DNA of 64,000 nt from Pelomonas sp. CA6 (GCF_022549225.1 NZ_JAKZFD010000002.1:248001-312000); one strand, 5' to 3'; counted from the stretch's first letter, positions 48,657 through 58,857 are shown. Numbers and translations: made by a program. The notes: generated by a model not told the origin, from the sequence alone.

Positions 48657-50156
48657 ATGAAGCCGCAAGACCGCCCCGCCCAGTGCCCCGTGATGCATGA
48701 CGCGCCGCGCCTGACCACCACCGCCGGCGCCCCGGTGGCCGACAACCAGAACTCGCTGAGCGCCGGCGCCCGCGGCCCGCTGCTGCTGCAGGACTATGCG
48801 CTGATCGAGAAGCTGGCGCACCAGAACCGCGAGCGCATCCCGGAGCGCGTGGTGCATGCCAAGGGCTGGGGCGCCTTCGGCACGCTGACGGTCACGCAGG
48901 ATCTCTCGCGCTACACCCGCGCCCGGCTGTTCGGCGAGGTCGGCAAGACCACGCCGCTGCTGGCGCGCTTCTCCACCGTGGCGGGCGAGCTGGGCGCCGC
49001 CGATGCCGAGCGCGATGTGCGCGGTTTCGCGCTGAAGTTCTACACCGAGGAAGGCAACTGGGACCTGGTGGGCAACAACACGCCGGTGTTCTTCATCCGC
49101 GACCCGCTCAAGTTCCCCGACTTCATCCGCACGCAGAAGCGCCACCCGGCCACCCATTTGCGCTCGGCCACCGCGGCCTGGGACTTCTGGAGCCTGTCGC
49201 CGGAAAGCCTGCACCAGATCACCATCCTGATGAGCGACCGCGGCATCCCGCTGAGCCCGCGCTTCATGAACGGCTACGGCTCCCACACCTTCAGCTTCTG
49301 GAACGCCGACGGCGAGCGCTTCTGGGTCAAGTTCCACTTCAAGACCCGCCAGGGCCACCGCCACCTGAGCAATGCCGAAAGCGAGCAGGTCATCGGCCGG
49401 AGCCGCGAGAGCTACCAGGAAGACCTGTACGGCGCGATCGCGCAGGGCGACTACCCACGCTGGACGATGTACGTGCAGGTCATGCCCGAGCTGGACGCGG
49501 AAAAGACCGCCTACAACCCCTTCGACCTGACCAAAGTCTGGCCGCATGCCGACTACCCGCTGATCGAGGTGGGCGTGCTGGAACTCAACCGCAATGCCGA
49601 GAACTACTTCGAGGAGATCGAGCAGGCCGCCTTCTCGCCCAGCAACGTGGTGCCCGGCATCGGCTTCTCGCCGGACCGGGTGCTGCAGGCACGCCTCTTC
49701 AGCTATGCCGACGCGCACCGCTACCGGCTGGGCACGCACTACGAGGCGCTGCCGGTGAACGCGCCGCGCTGCCCCGTCCACCACTACCACAAGGACGGGG
49801 CCATGAAGTTCTTCCGCACCCCCACCGGCCACCCCGAGGCCTATTACGAGCCCAACAGCTTTGGCGGCGCGGTCCAGGACCCCGGCGTCGCCGAGCCGCC
49901 GCTGCGCCTGCGGGGCGACGCGGCGCGCTTCGACCACCGCGTCGGCAACGACGACTACGGCCAGCCGGGCGCGCTGTTCCGGCTGATGGACGAGGGCCAG
50001 CGCGCGCGCCTGGCGGCCAACATCGCGGCCTCGATGCGCGGCGTGCCGGCCTTCATCGTGGACCGCCAGCTGGCCCACTTCGATCGCGCGGATCCCGCCT
50101 ACGGCCTGGGCGTGCGCGCCGCGCTGCGCGAGGCCGGCGTGGTCTTCGGCGCCTGA
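48657..50156 (+). CDS. katA: monofunctional heme catalase (KatA-type)
   Basis: A 499-residue catalase of the small-subunit clade. It carries the catalytic histidine in [12 protein letters not shown], the asparagine segment [13 protein letters not shown] and the proximal tyrosine in [14 protein letters not shown]. An N-terminal [22 protein letters not shown] is typical. It decomposes hydrogen peroxide to water and oxygen, normally under OxyR control, and oxyR lies just upstream. The symbol katA is used in the general sense, since several paralogues may exist. Confidence 0.95.
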   Translation: MKPQDRPAQCPVMHDAPRLTTTAGAPVADNQNSLSAGARGPLLLQDYALIEKLAHQNRERIPERVVHAKGWGAFGTLTVTQDLSRYTRARLFGEVGKTTPLLARFSTVAGELGAADAERDVRGFALKFYTEEGNWDLVGNNTPVFFIRDPLKFPDFIRTQKRHPATHLRSATAAWDFWSLSPESLHQITILMSDRGIPLSPRFMNGYGSHTFSFWNADGERFWVKFHFKTRQGHRHLSNAESEQVIGRSRESYQEDLYGAIAQGDYPRWTMYVQVMPELDAEKTAYNPFDLTKVWPHADYPLIEVGVLELNRNAENYFEEIEQAAFSPSNVVPGIGFSPDRVLQARLFSYADAHRYRLGTHYEALPVNAPRCPVHHYHKDGAMKFFRTPTGHPEAYYEPNSFGGAVQDPGVAEPPLRLRGDAARFDHRVGNDDYGQPGALFRLMDEGQRARLAANIAASMRGVPAFIVDRQLAHFDRADPAYGLGVRAALREAGVVFGA

Positions 50157-50173
50157 CCGAGGCGGATGGAGCC

Positions 50174-50281
50174 ATGGCGATGAAAAAGGGACGCCGCCTG
50201 TTCGGACTTGCGCTGGTGGCGGCCGGCACCTTCATCCAGGTCCGCCATCTGGCGGGCTGGATGTGGCATGCCGGCCTCTAG
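50174..50281 (+). CDS. possible 35-residue hydrophobic small protein after catalase
   Basis: A short frame begins 18 bp after the catalase stop with ATGGCGATG, preceded by GGAG, and encodes 35 residues: a basic start (MAMKKGRRLF), a hydrophobic stretch (GLALVAAGTF) and a Trp/His-containing end (GWMWHAGL). It looks like a membrane-interacting small protein in the catalase transcript. Some catalases are co-transcribed with ankyrin-repeat proteins, but this is different. Coding is not certain; conservation in relatives would decide. Confidence 0.4.
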   Translation: MAMKKGRRLFGLALVAAGTFIQVRHLAGWMWHAGL

Positions 50282-50438
50282 GAATTGTCCAGATTTGCGC
50301 ATTCGACGACGATTTGTGCGCAGGACTGGATCCAGAGCAAGAAAGCGTGCGGCTTTCACGCGCGGGCGGCCTTGAGGCAGGTCACCATCGGTGCTTTGTG
50401 CGGCCTGCGGCCGTTTCGCTGTACCGAAGGAGGCCCAG

Positions 50439-51965
50439 ATGCGGCAAAACCTCCCCGTCACCCAAAAAGAATTCCCGGTGCCTCCGCACGCGCTGCTGGT
50501 GTCCACGACCGACCTCCAGGGGCGCATCACCCACTGCAACCGCGCCTTCGTCGAGGTCAGCGGCTACAGCTACGAGGAACTGCTGGGCGAGCCGCACAAC
50601 CTGGTGCGCCATCCCGACATGCCGCCCGAGGCCTTCAAGGACCTCTGGGCCACCGTCGGGCGGGGCCGGCCCTGGACCGGCATCGTCAAGAACCGGCGCA
50701 AGGACGGCGACCACTACTGGGTGCGCGCCCATGTGACGCCGGTGCTGGACGAGGGCAAGCCGGCGGGCTACATGTCGGTGCGCGAGCCGGCCTCGGCCGA
50801 GGAGGTGCGTGGCGCCGAGGAGTTGTACGCGCAGATGCGCGAGGGCCGCGCCCGCGTGCGCCTGCATGCCGGCCGGCTGCGCGGCCGCGGGCTGGGCGAG
50901 CTGGTCGCCCGCGTGCACCGGCTGAGCCTGAGCCAGCGTCTCAGCGCCGGCCTGCTGGTGCTGCTGCTGACGGGTCTGTGGGCGCAGCCCTTGGGCCTCT
51001 GGGTGCTGGGCGGCGTGCAGCTGGGCGTGGCGCTGGCGCTGCTGGCCTGGTTCCGCATCAGCATCCAGAACCGACTGGACGAGGCGGAAGAGGCGGCGAT
51101 GCGCCTGGCCAGCTGCAATCTGCGCGGCGTGCTGGAGCCCGTGCATCCGCATCCGCTCAGCGGGCTGACGCGCGCCCTGGGACAAATCCAGGTCAACCTG
51201 CGTGCCGTGATCGGCGATGCGCGCGAGGAAGTGCGCGGCACCATCAGCACCACCGACGCGCTGGCGCGCGGCGGCCAGGACCTGTCCAGCCGAACCGAGG
51301 TGCAGGCCGGCGCGGTGCAGAAGACCGCGGCCTCGATGGAACAGATCGCCGGCACCGTGCACCAGACCGCCGGCACCGCGCAGCAGGTGGCCCAGCAGGG
51401 CGAGCGCGCGGCCGCCACCGCCCATGAGAGCGGCCAGGCCGTCGCGCTGGTGGACGAGGCCTTCCGCGCCATCGAGGACTCCTCGCGCCGCGTCGCCGAC
51501 ATCGTCCAGGTCATCGAGGGCATCGCCTTCCAGACCAACATCCTGGCGCTGAACGCCGCCGTCGAGGCCGCGCGCGCGGGCGAGCAGGGCCGTGGCTTCG
51601 CGGTCGTCGCCGGCGAGGTGCGTACGCTGGCCCAGCGCAGCGCCGGCGCCGCCAAGGAGGTGCGCGCGCTGATCGAGGCCTCCACGCGCAGCGTGGCCGA
51701 CAGCGCGCGGCGCATGGGCGGCGTGCACAGCGCGATCGCCAGCGCGGTCGACGAGGTCGGCCGCATGGGCAGCATGATCCGCGAGATCACCGCGGCCACG
51801 ACGGAGCAGTCCTCCGGCATCGCCGAGGTCAACCAGGCCGTCGCCGAGCTGGACCGCATGACCCAGGCCAACGCGGACATGGTGGTGCAGACCACCGCCG
51901 CGGTCGAGGCGCTGAGCCGCCGCACCGAAACCCTGGACCGCTCGCTGCAGGTGTTCCGCACCTAG
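50439..51965 (+). CDS. Aer-type PAS methyl-accepting chemotaxis protein
   Basis: A 508-residue receptor with an Aer-like N-terminal PAS domain ([44 protein letters not shown]), a membrane segment pair near residues 170-215, and a C-terminal MCP signalling domain with the hairpin tip [20 protein letters not shown] and [11 protein letters not shown]. Aer proteins bind FAD through PAS and steer cells by redox state. The ATG at 50439 has an AAGGAGG site. The redox link fits the surrounding peroxide-stress genes, but no shared regulation is seen. Confidence 0.93.
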   Translation: MRQNLPVTQKEFPVPPHALLVSTTDLQGRITHCNRAFVEVSGYSYEELLGEPHNLVRHPDMPPEAFKDLWATVGRGRPWTGIVKNRRKDGDHYWVRAHVTPVLDEGKPAGYMSVREPASAEEVRGAEELYAQMREGRARVRLHAGRLRGRGLGELVARVHRLSLSQRLSAGLLVLLLTGLWAQPLGLWVLGGVQLGVALALLAWFRISIQNRLDEAEEAAMRLASCNLRGVLEPVHPHPLSGLTRALGQIQVNLRAVIGDAREEVRGTISTTDALARGGQDLSSRTEVQAGAVQKTAASMEQIAGTVHQTAGTAQQVAQQGERAAATAHESGQAVALVDEAFRAIEDSSRRVADIVQVIEGIAFQTNILALNAAVEAARAGEQGRGFAVVAGEVRTLAQRSAGAAKEVRALIEASTRSVADSARRMGGVHSAIASAVDEVGRMGSMIREITAATTEQSSGIAEVNQAVAELDRMTQANADMVVQTTAAVEALSRRTETLDRSLQVFRT

Positions 51966-52048
51966 GACGACTTCGGGCGGGGCGACACGCAGGAGGCGTA
52001 AAGTCCAGGCATCCTCTGTCCACGCCTCGCAACGAAGGGAGTCTTTTC

Positions 52049-52546
52049 ATGGCAAAGAGCAAGTCCACCGCCCCCGCGCTGAACATCGGCATCAGCGCCA
52101 AGGACCGTGGCGCAATCGCCGCCGGCCTGTCCAAGCTGCTGGCCGACACCTACACGCTGTACCTGACCACGCACAACTTCCACTGGAACGTCACCGGCCC
52201 GATGTTCAACACGCTGCACACCATGTTCATGGGGCAGTACACCGAGCTGTGGAACGCGGTGGACCCGATCGCCGAGCGCATCCGCTCGCTGGGCCATCCG
52301 GCCCCGGGCTCCTATGCCCAGTTCAAGGCCCTCAGCTCGCTGAAGGACGCGCCCACGACGCCGCCCAAGGCGCTGGAGATGGTGCGCATCCTGGTCGAGG
52401 GCCACGAGGCCGTGGCGCGCACCGCGCGCGAACTCTTCCCGCTGGTGGACAAGGCCAGCGACGAGCCCACGGCCGACCTGCTCACCCAGCGCCTGACGGT
52501 GCATGAGCAGACCGCCTGGATGCTGCGCAGCCTGCTCGAAGAGTAA
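52049..52546 (+). CDS. dps: DNA-protection ferritin-like protein Dps
   Basis: A 165-residue protein with the Dps signatures [18 protein letters not shown] and [26 protein letters not shown], which supply the ferroxidase site ligands at the dimer interface, and a lysine-bearing N-terminus. Dps forms a 12-mer that oxidises and stores iron and shields DNA from Fenton chemistry. It is usually OxyR-regulated, and oxyR and catalase are upstream. A GGGAG site precedes the ATG. Confidence 0.95.
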   Translation: MAKSKSTAPALNIGISAKDRGAIAAGLSKLLADTYTLYLTTHNFHWNVTGPMFNTLHTMFMGQYTELWNAVDPIAERIRSLGHPAPGSYAQFKALSSLKDAPTTPPKALEMVRILVEGHEAVARTARELFPLVDKASDEPTADLLTQRLTVHEQTAWMLRSLLEE

Positions 52547-52552
52547 GGCGAG

Positions 52553-53989
52553 GTGAGCCCGCGCAGAGCGGACCGGCCGCGCCACGCGGGCCGGGCCAGC
52601 CCCGCCCTGCCCCGCGCGCCGCGCCGCCTGGCCGCGCTGCTGGCGCTGGTGCTGGGTGGTGCGACGGCCCAGCCGCTGAGCTGGGACGAGGCGGCGGCAC
52701 GCCTCAAGCAGGCGTCGCCGCGCCTGGCCGCGGCGCGCGCGGCGCTGGAGCAGCGCGAGGCCCAGGCCGAGGGCATACGCCGCCTGGGCGGGCCGGTGCT
52801 GAGCCTCTACGGCTTTGCCTACCGCTACCAGGCCAGCCTGGATCTGGACCTGGACCCGCTGAACCAGCGCGTCGACCAGATGACCGGCGTGCTGCCGCCC
52901 CCCATCGCCGGCATGCTGCCGTCGCTGCCCCAGCTGCCGCCCAGCTACACGCTGCAGCGCCGCGACGGTGGCAGCGTCGCCAACCTCGGCGCGGTCTGGC
53001 CGATCTACACCGGCGGCGCGGCCGACGCCGCGCGCGGCCTGGTCAAGGCCCAGGGCGAGGAAGCCCGCGCCGACCTGGGCCAGCACGAGGACGAGACCCT
53101 GGCCCAGCTGGCCCAGCGCTACTTCCTGACCCAGCTGGCCGAGCGCGCGGCGCGGCTGCGCGAGGCCGCCGCCAGCGCGATCGCCGAGCACGATGCCGCC
53201 GCCGAGAAGGCGCTGCGCGCGGGCCTGGCCTCGCGTCTGGAGCGGCTGCAGGCCCAGGCCGCGCTGGCCGACGCCCGCCAGGCCGCCCGCAAGGCGCGCA
53301 GCGACGCCGAACTGGCCGCCAGCGCGCTGGCGCGCAGCCTGCAGCTGGCCGAGCGGCCACGGCCTAGCACGCCGCTGGCGGTGGACGCCGAGCCGCTGGC
53401 GCCGCTGCCGCAGTTCATCGACCAGGCCCTGCTGCGCCACCCCGGGCTGGCCAAGGTCGCGGCCAAGAAGAGCCAGGCCGAGCAACTCAAGGCGGCCAGC
53501 GACGCGCTCAACCGGCCGCAGCTGTTCGCCTTCGGCCAGTACCGCATCGGCCACCATGGCGACTGGGTCGCCGGGCTGGGCCTGCGCTACAACCTCTGGG
53601 ACTCGCTGGACCACCAGGCGCTGGAGCGCAGCCATGCGCGCCAGATCGCGCAGGCCGAGGCCACCGACGCCCAGGCGCGCAGCGACATCGCGCTGCTGGT
53701 GGAACAGCAATGGCGCGCCGCCGAGTCCGCGCGCGAGCGCTACCAGTCCATGGCCGCGCAGGATGAGCTGGGCCAGGAGCTGCTGCGCCTGCGCCAGGCC
53801 GGGCTGCGCCAGGGCACCAGCACCGCGCTGGACCTGATCGACGCCGAACTCAAGCTCGCCCAGCTGCGCACCGAGCGTGCCCAGGTGGCCTATGACTACC
53901 TGATGGCCCTGACCCAGCTGTTGCAGGCCAGCGGCCAGATCGGCCGGCTGGGCGAGCATCTGGCGCGGGCCCGGCTGCGCGTCGAATGA
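52553..53989 (+). CDS. TolC-family outer membrane efflux protein
   Basis: A 478-residue protein read from a GTG at 52553, six bases after dps. The N-terminus is basic with a hydrophobic segment ending before QPLSWDEAAARL, the usual start of a TolC-type mature protein. Two tandem helical-repeat halves follow: AALEQREAQAEGIRRLG... and DAQARSDIALLVEQQWRAAESAR, ending in AELKLAQLRTERAQVAYDYLMAL. It forms the outer-membrane duct of a tripartite exporter with the genes at 54027-57356. Start position is uncertain by a few codons. Confidence 0.85.
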   Translation: MSPRRADRPRHAGRASPALPRAPRRLAALLALVLGGATAQPLSWDEAAARLKQASPRLAAARAALEQREAQAEGIRRLGGPVLSLYGFAYRYQASLDLDLDPLNQRVDQMTGVLPPPIAGMLPSLPQLPPSYTLQRRDGGSVANLGAVWPIYTGGAADAARGLVKAQGEEARADLGQHEDETLAQLAQRYFLTQLAERAARLREAAASAIAEHDAAAEKALRAGLASRLERLQAQAALADARQAARKARSDAELAASALARSLQLAERPRPSTPLAVDAEPLAPLPQFIDQALLRHPGLAKVAAKKSQAEQLKAASDALNRPQLFAFGQYRIGHHGDWVAGLGLRYNLWDSLDHQALERSHARQIAQAEATDAQARSDIALLVEQQWRAAESARERYQSMAAQDELGQELLRLRQAGLRQGTSTALDLIDAELKLAQLRTERAQVAYDYLMALTQLLQASGQIGRLGEHLARARLRVE

Positions 53990-54026
53990 GCGCGCCCGGG
54001 CGCCGCCCCCCACGAGGACCGACCGT

Positions 54027-54998
54027 ATGAAAGCCAAGCAAGTCCTGACCCCCGTGCTGCTGATCGCCGCGCTGGCCGGCATCGTCGCGCTGTGGCGTGC
54101 CGGTCGCGGCCCCGAGCAGGCGCCGCTGCAGGGCATGATGGAAGCGCAGGAAACCGACATCGCGCCCAAGCTGACCGGGCGCATCGCCGCGATCGCGGTG
54201 CAGGAAGGCCAGAACATCGCCGCCGGCGCGCTGCTGTTGCGCATCGACAGCCCCGAGGTCGAGGCCAAGCTGGCCCAGGCCAGCAACGCCGAGGCCGCGG
54301 CCTCGGCGGTGGCGGCCAAGGCGCGCAATGGCGCGCGGCCGCAGGAGCTGGTGATGGCGCAGGCCAATTACGAGCGCGCGCGCGCCGGCGCCGAGCTGGC
54401 GAAGAAGAGCTTCGAGCGCGTGGACAGCCTCTACCGCGACGGCCTGATCGCCGCGCAGAAGCGCGACGAGGCCGAGACCCACTGGCGCGCCAGCGAGCGC
54501 CTGGCCGAGGCCGCCCGCGCGCAGTGGGACATGGCGCGCGCCGGTGCGCGCGCCGAAGACCAGGCCGCCGCCGCCGCGCAGGCACGCCAGGTCGCCGGCC
54601 TGGTGCGCGAGGTGGAGGCCGCGCGCGCCGAGACCGAGCTGAAGAGCCCGGTCGCCGGCGAGGTGGCCAAGGTGCTGGCCAAGGTCGGCGAGCTGTCGCC
54701 GGCCGGCGTGCCGGTGGTCACCGTCGTGGACCTGAAGGACCAGTGGGCGCTGTTCAATGTGCGCGAAGACCAGCTGGCTCGCTTCGCGGTGGGCCAGGAG
54801 TTCGACGCCGAGCTGCCGGCGCTGGCGCAGCGCCGCGTGCGCTTCAAGGTGGTGGCCAGCAAGGCCCTGCCGGACTTCGCCACCTGGCGCGCGACGCGCG
54901 GCAACCAGGGCTACGACCTGAAGACCTTCGAGGTCAAGGCCCGACCGCTGCAGCCGGTGGCCGGCGCCCGCCCCGGCATGAGCGTGATCCTGCCCTGA
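54027..54998 (+). CDS. HlyD-family periplasmic adaptor protein
   Basis: A 323-residue protein with an N-terminal anchor (MKAKQVLTPVLLIAALAGIVAL). The split lipoyl/barrel-sandwich parts are IAPKLTGRIAAIAVQEGQNIAAGALLLRID and TELKSPVAGEVAKVLAKVGE, separated by a long alpha-helical hairpin (about residues 80-205). A beta-barrel with VVTVVDLKDQWALFNVRED follows. It links an inner-membrane transporter with TolC. It lies between the TolC gene and two ABC-2-type permease genes, ending 4 bp before the next start. Confidence 0.92.
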   Translation: MKAKQVLTPVLLIAALAGIVALWRAGRGPEQAPLQGMMEAQETDIAPKLTGRIAAIAVQEGQNIAAGALLLRIDSPEVEAKLAQASNAEAAASAVAAKARNGARPQELVMAQANYERARAGAELAKKSFERVDSLYRDGLIAAQKRDEAETHWRASERLAEAARAQWDMARAGARAEDQAAAAAQARQVAGLVREVEAARAETELKSPVAGEVAKVLAKVGELSPAGVPVVTVVDLKDQWALFNVREDQLARFAVGQEFDAELPALAQRRVRFKVVASKALPDFATWRATRGNQGYDLKTFEVKARPLQPVAGARPGMSVILP

Positions 54999-55002
54999 GC
55001 CC

Positions 55003-56184
55003 ATGGCCGTGAACCCGTCCGGCGCCTGGTCCGCGGTCTGGCGGCGCGAATGGGCGCGGCTGCGCGCCGCCCCGCTGGACCTGGCGATGATCTCCTGGGT
55101 GCCACTGCTGCTGGCCCTGCTGCTGCTGTGGACCTTCTCCGCCGGGCTGGCGACGCGGCTGCCGGTGGCGGTGCTGGACCAGGACCACAGCACCGTCTCG
55201 CGCCAGCTGCTGCGCCTGCTGGACGCCGCGCCGGGCCTGCGCCTGGCGCTGCCGCTGGCCGACGAGGGCGAGGCGCGCGCCGCGCTGCACGAGGGCCGCG
55301 TCTATGGCGTGGTGGTGATACGCGACGGCCTGGCGCGCGAGCTCAAGAGCGGCCGCGCCGCCACCGTGACCTTGCTGCACAACGCCCAGTTCAGCACCCA
55401 TTCCGGGCTGATCCAGAAGGACGTGCGCGCCGCGGTAGGCACGCTGTCCGCGGCGCTGGAGATCCTCGGGCGCGAGAAGCGCGGCCAGGCGCCGCTGGCC
55501 GCTGCCCAGGGCTTCGAGCCGCTGCGCGTCGCGCTGGCCTCGCAGTACAACCCGGCGGGCAACACCCAGCAGTTCCTCGCCAGCGCGCTGCTGCCGGCGC
55601 TGCTGCACCTGCTGGCCATGGTGGCCGGCGCCTGGACCGTGGGCCGCGAGCTGCGCGACGCCAGCAGCCCGCAGTGGTGGGACGCGGCGCGCGGCCGCGC
55701 CTGGCCGGCGCTGCTGGCCAAGCTGGCGCCGGCCTGGCTGGCACTGTGCGGCGTGGACCTGCTGGCGGGCCTGGCGCTGCACGGCCTGGGCCTGCTGCCG
55801 GGCGCCGCCGCGGCGCCGCTGCTGGCGCTGCATGCGGCGCTGCTGGCGCTGTACCTGGCGCTGGGCGCGGCGGCGGCGCTGCTGTCGCGCTCGCTGCGGC
55901 TGGCGCTGTCCGCCGCGGGCTTCATCACCGCGCCGGCCTTCGCGTTTTCCGGCATCGGCTTTCCGCTGATGGCCATGCCCGAGGGCGCGCGGCTGTGGGC
56001 CGAGGCCCTGCCGCTGACCTGGCTGATGCGCGCCCAGGTGGCGCTGCAGCAGCAGGGCGCGCCGGCCGCGACGGCGTTGCCGCTGCTGGGCGCGCTGCTC
56101 GGCGGCGCGCTGCTGCTGCTGGCGCTGTCGGCCTGGCGGCTGCCGCGCGTGGCGAACGACCCGGCGTCCTGGGGGCGGCGATGA
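55003..56184 (+). CDS. ABC-2-type permease subunit 1 of the exporter
   Basis: A 393-residue membrane protein with one N-terminal helix (LDLAMISWVPLLLALLLLW), a long extracytoplasmic domain starting PVAVLDQDHSTVSRQLLRLL, and about five C-terminal helices (GAAAAPLLALHAALLALYLALG and others). This is the YhhJ/YbhR-type ABC-2 permease layout. It overlaps the next permease gene by ATGA. An ATPase subunit is needed for such permeases but none is encoded nearby. Confidence 0.9.
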   Translation: MAVNPSGAWSAVWRREWARLRAAPLDLAMISWVPLLLALLLLWTFSAGLATRLPVAVLDQDHSTVSRQLLRLLDAAPGLRLALPLADEGEARAALHEGRVYGVVVIRDGLARELKSGRAATVTLLHNAQFSTHSGLIQKDVRAAVGTLSAALEILGREKRGQAPLAAAQGFEPLRVALASQYNPAGNTQQFLASALLPALLHLLAMVAGAWTVGRELRDASSPQWWDAARGRAWPALLAKLAPAWLALCGVDLLAGLALHGLGLLPGAAAAPLLALHAALLALYLALGAAAALLSRSLRLALSAAGFITAPAFAFSGIGFPLMAMPEGARLWAEALPLTWLMRAQVALQQQGAPAATALPLLGALLGGALLLLALSAWRLPRVANDPASWGRR

Positions 56185-57356
56185 GCGCGCCGCGACCGGG
56201 TCAGGTCTTGCCCACCGCGCCGGGCTGGGCCGCCGCGCTGTGGGACACCGTGCGCGCGGTGCTGCGCGACCCCGGCGTGCTGCTGATGCTGGTGCTGGCC
56301 CCGGTGCTGTACTCCTTCTTCTACCCCTGGCCCTATGCCACCGAGCAGCTGCAGCGCGTGCCGGTGGCGCTGGTGGACCAGGACCACAGCAGCCTGAGCC
56401 GCCAGGTGCAGCGCTTCGCGCAGGCCAGCCCGCGGCTGGCGCTGCGCCTGGTCACCGCCGACGAGGGCGAGGCGCGCGCCGCGATGGCGCGCGGCGAGAT
56501 CCACGGCTATGCGCTGCTGCCCGCGGGGCTCAAGCGCGATGCCGGCCGCGGCCGGGGTCAGGTCGTGCCGGTGCTGGCCGACGGCGCCTATGTCCTCGTC
56601 AACAAGGTGGTGCTGAGCGGCTTTGGCGAGGTGCTGGGCACGGTGTCGGCCGGCATCGAGCTGCGCCAGCTGCAGGCCGCCGGGCAGGCGCCGCTGCAGG
56701 CCCAGGCCAGCCGCAGCCCGCTGGGCGTTCAGCTGGCCGCGCTGGTCAACCCGCACGAGGGCTACGGCAGCGCCGTGGTGCCGGCGGTGGCGGTGCTGAT
56801 CGTGCAGCAGTTGCTGCTGATCGGCGTCGCAATGTGGGTGGGCCAGCGCTTCGAGGACCGCGGCCGCCGCGCCGAGGGCCTGCGCGCCTGGTGCGGGCGC
56901 ACCACCGCCTTCGCGCTGTTCGGGCTGGCCAGCGCGGCCTGGTTCTTCGCGCTGATCTTCCCCTTCTTCGGCTATGCGCACGGCGGCAACCCGGCCGGTG
57001 CCGCGCTGCTGCTGCTGCCTTTCTGCTGGGCCATCGCGGCCGCCGGCGTGGCGCTGGGCGCGTGGCTGGCCGAGCGCGAACGGGCCATGCAGCTGCTGTT
57101 GTGCAGCTCGTTGCCCATGGCCTTCCTGGCCGGCTTTTCCTGGCCGCGCGAAGCCTTGCCGGCGCCGCTGTGGTGGCTGGGCGAGCTGATCCCGGCGGTG
57201 CCCGGCATCCAGGCCTTCGTGCGCCTGAACCAGATGGACGCGCCGCTGCAGGCCGTGTCCGCCCAGGCGCTCGCGCTGGGCCTGCAGGCCCTGGGCTACA
57301 GCCTGCTCGCCGCCTGGGCGCTGCGGCGCGCCGAGCGGCGGCCGGCACGGGGCTAA
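56181..57356 (+). CDS. ABC-2-type permease subunit 2 of the exporter
   Basis: A 391-residue permease paralogous to the preceding one: N-terminal helix GVLLMLVLAPVLYSFF, external domain starting PVALVDQDHSSLSRQVQRF, and a C-terminal membrane block (WCGRTTAFALFGLASAAWFF and following). Its ATG overlaps the previous stop (ATGA), so the two are coupled and probably heterodimerise. The substrate is unknown. Longer upstream frames through the first permease are rejected because similarity starts at 56181. Confidence 0.9.
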   Translation: MSAPRPGQVLPTAPGWAAALWDTVRAVLRDPGVLLMLVLAPVLYSFFYPWPYATEQLQRVPVALVDQDHSSLSRQVQRFAQASPRLALRLVTADEGEARAAMARGEIHGYALLPAGLKRDAGRGRGQVVPVLADGAYVLVNKVVLSGFGEVLGTVSAGIELRQLQAAGQAPLQAQASRSPLGVQLAALVNPHEGYGSAVVPAVAVLIVQQLLLIGVAMWVGQRFEDRGRRAEGLRAWCGRTTAFALFGLASAAWFFALIFPFFGYAHGGNPAGAALLLLPFCWAIAAAGVALGAWLAERERAMQLLLCSSLPMAFLAGFSWPREALPAPLWWLGELIPAVPGIQAFVRLNQMDAPLQAVSAQALALGLQALGYSLLAAWALRRAERRPARG

Positions 57357-57369
57357 GGGCCCCGGGCTC

Positions 57370-58848
57370 TCACCCCGCCGCGCCCCGCATCGCACGGGCC
57401 AGCTCGCCGACGCGGCGCAGCGCGGCGGGATGGCGCTCGCTCCAGTCGGCCCCGACGCCGATGCGTAAACAGCTCTTGAAGCGCGCATGGGCGCTGAACA
57501 GCGAGCCCGGCGCCACCAGGATGCCCTCGGCCTGCGCGGCCAGCTGCAGCGCCTGGGCTTCCAGGCCGCGCGGCAGCTCCACCCACAGCAGGAAGCCGCC
57601 CGGCGGATCGCTGACGCGGGTGCCGGCCGGGAAGTGCTCGGCGATCAGGCCGCGCGCCAGGTCCAGCCGGCCCGCGGCCCAGCTGCGCAGCTGGCGCATC
57701 TGCGCGCTGTGCCCGGCCTGCGACAGCAGGTCGGCCACGGCCAGCTCCAGCACCGCGGTCTGCGCGCCCTGCACGTTCTTGAGCCGGCGCAGCTCGTCGG
57801 TCCAGCGGCCCGCCTCCACCCAGCCCAGGCGCAGGCCCGGCGCCACGGTCTTGGTGAAGGAATCGCACAGCATCACGTGGCCGCTGGTGTCGTAGCTCTT
57901 CACGGTGCGGCGCAACTCGTCGTGGAAGACCAGGTCGTTGTAGACCGCGTCCTCGATCACCGCGATGTCGTGGCGCGTGGCCATCTGCGCCAGGCGGCGG
58001 CGCTCGGCCAGCGGCATGCAGCTGCCCAGCGGGTTGGACAGCGTAGGCACCACCATCACCGCCTTCACCGGCTGGGTGTCCAGCGCCAGCTGCAACGCGT
58101 CCAGCGACAGCCCATGGCGCGGATGGGTGGGGATCTCCAGCGCGCGCAGATGCAGGCTCTGCAGCAGCTCCAGGAAGGAGTAGTGCGTGGGCGACTCGAT
58201 CGCGACCACGTCGCCCGGCCGGGTCACGGTGCGCAGGCACAGGCTGATCGCCTCCATGCAGCCCGCGGTCAGCGTGATGCGCTCGGGGTCCAGGCTGCAG
58301 CCCAGGTGCAGCGCGTAGCGGGCCAGCGCGCGGCGCGCCTCGACATGGCCATGCGGCTCCGGATAGTGGCACAGCAGGCCGCGGTGGCGCTGCACCGCGC
58401 GCACCAGGGTGCGGCGCACGCGCTCGGCGTCCAGCATGGCTTCGCCGGGCGTGCCGCTGCTGAAGCTCACTACGTCGCGCGCCTGCGCCGGCCCCAGCAG
58501 GCGCTGGCCCAGCACGTCGACGCAGACCGGATGGGCGCGCCGCAGCGGCCGCGTGAAGCTGGGCTCGGGCAGCCGCGCGGCGGGCTTGCCGGCGACGAAA
58601 AATCCCGAGCGCGGCCGCGCCTCGATCAGGCGCGCGTCCTCCAGCCAGTGATAGGCCTGCACCGCGGTGCTGATGGCCACGCCGTGCTGGCGCGCGGTCT
58701 CGCGCACCGAAGGCAGGCGCTGGCCGCGCGCCAGGCCGCCGCGGCGTATCGCCTCGGCCAGCCCCTGCGCGATGCGCAAATAGAGCGCCCCCTCCTCGGC
58801 CAGGGGCGCGGGCGTGGCCACGGCGGGGGCGCTGTGCTGCAGGTCCAT
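57370..58848 (-). CDS. MocR/PdxR-type GntR-aminotransferase regulator
   Basis: A 492-residue protein with a GntR winged helix at about residues 15-80 (LYLRIAQGLAEAIRRGGLARGQRLPSVRE kept short here as the GntR core) and a fold-type I aminotransferase domain, with the PLP lysine in DSFTKTVAPGLRLGW. MocR proteins use the aminotransferase-like domain to sense PLP or amino compounds and regulate divergent genes. The start at 58848 follows the HTH. It is divergent from the DUF2917 gene, and repeats between the two suit its operators. Confidence 0.9.
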   Translation of the reverse strand: MDLQHSAPAVATPAPLAEEGALYLRIAQGLAEAIRRGGLARGQRLPSVRETARQHGVAISTAVQAYHWLEDARLIEARPRSGFFVAGKPAARLPEPSFTRPLRRAHPVCVDVLGQRLLGPAQARDVVSFSSGTPGEAMLDAERVRRTLVRAVQRHRGLLCHYPEPHGHVEARRALARYALHLGCSLDPERITLTAGCMEAISLCLRTVTRPGDVVAIESPTHYSFLELLQSLHLRALEIPTHPRHGLSLDALQLALDTQPVKAVMVVPTLSNPLGSCMPLAERRRLAQMATRHDIAVIEDAVYNDLVFHDELRRTVKSYDTSGHVMLCDSFTKTVAPGLRLGWVEAGRWTDELRRLKNVQGAQTAVLELAVADLLSQAGHSAQMRQLRSWAAGRLDLARGLIAEHFPAGTRVSDPPGGFLLWVELPRGLEAQALQLAAQAEGILVAPGSLFSAHARFKSCLRIGVGADWSERHPAALRRVGELARAMRGAAG

Positions 58849-58857
58849 ACCTGGATT

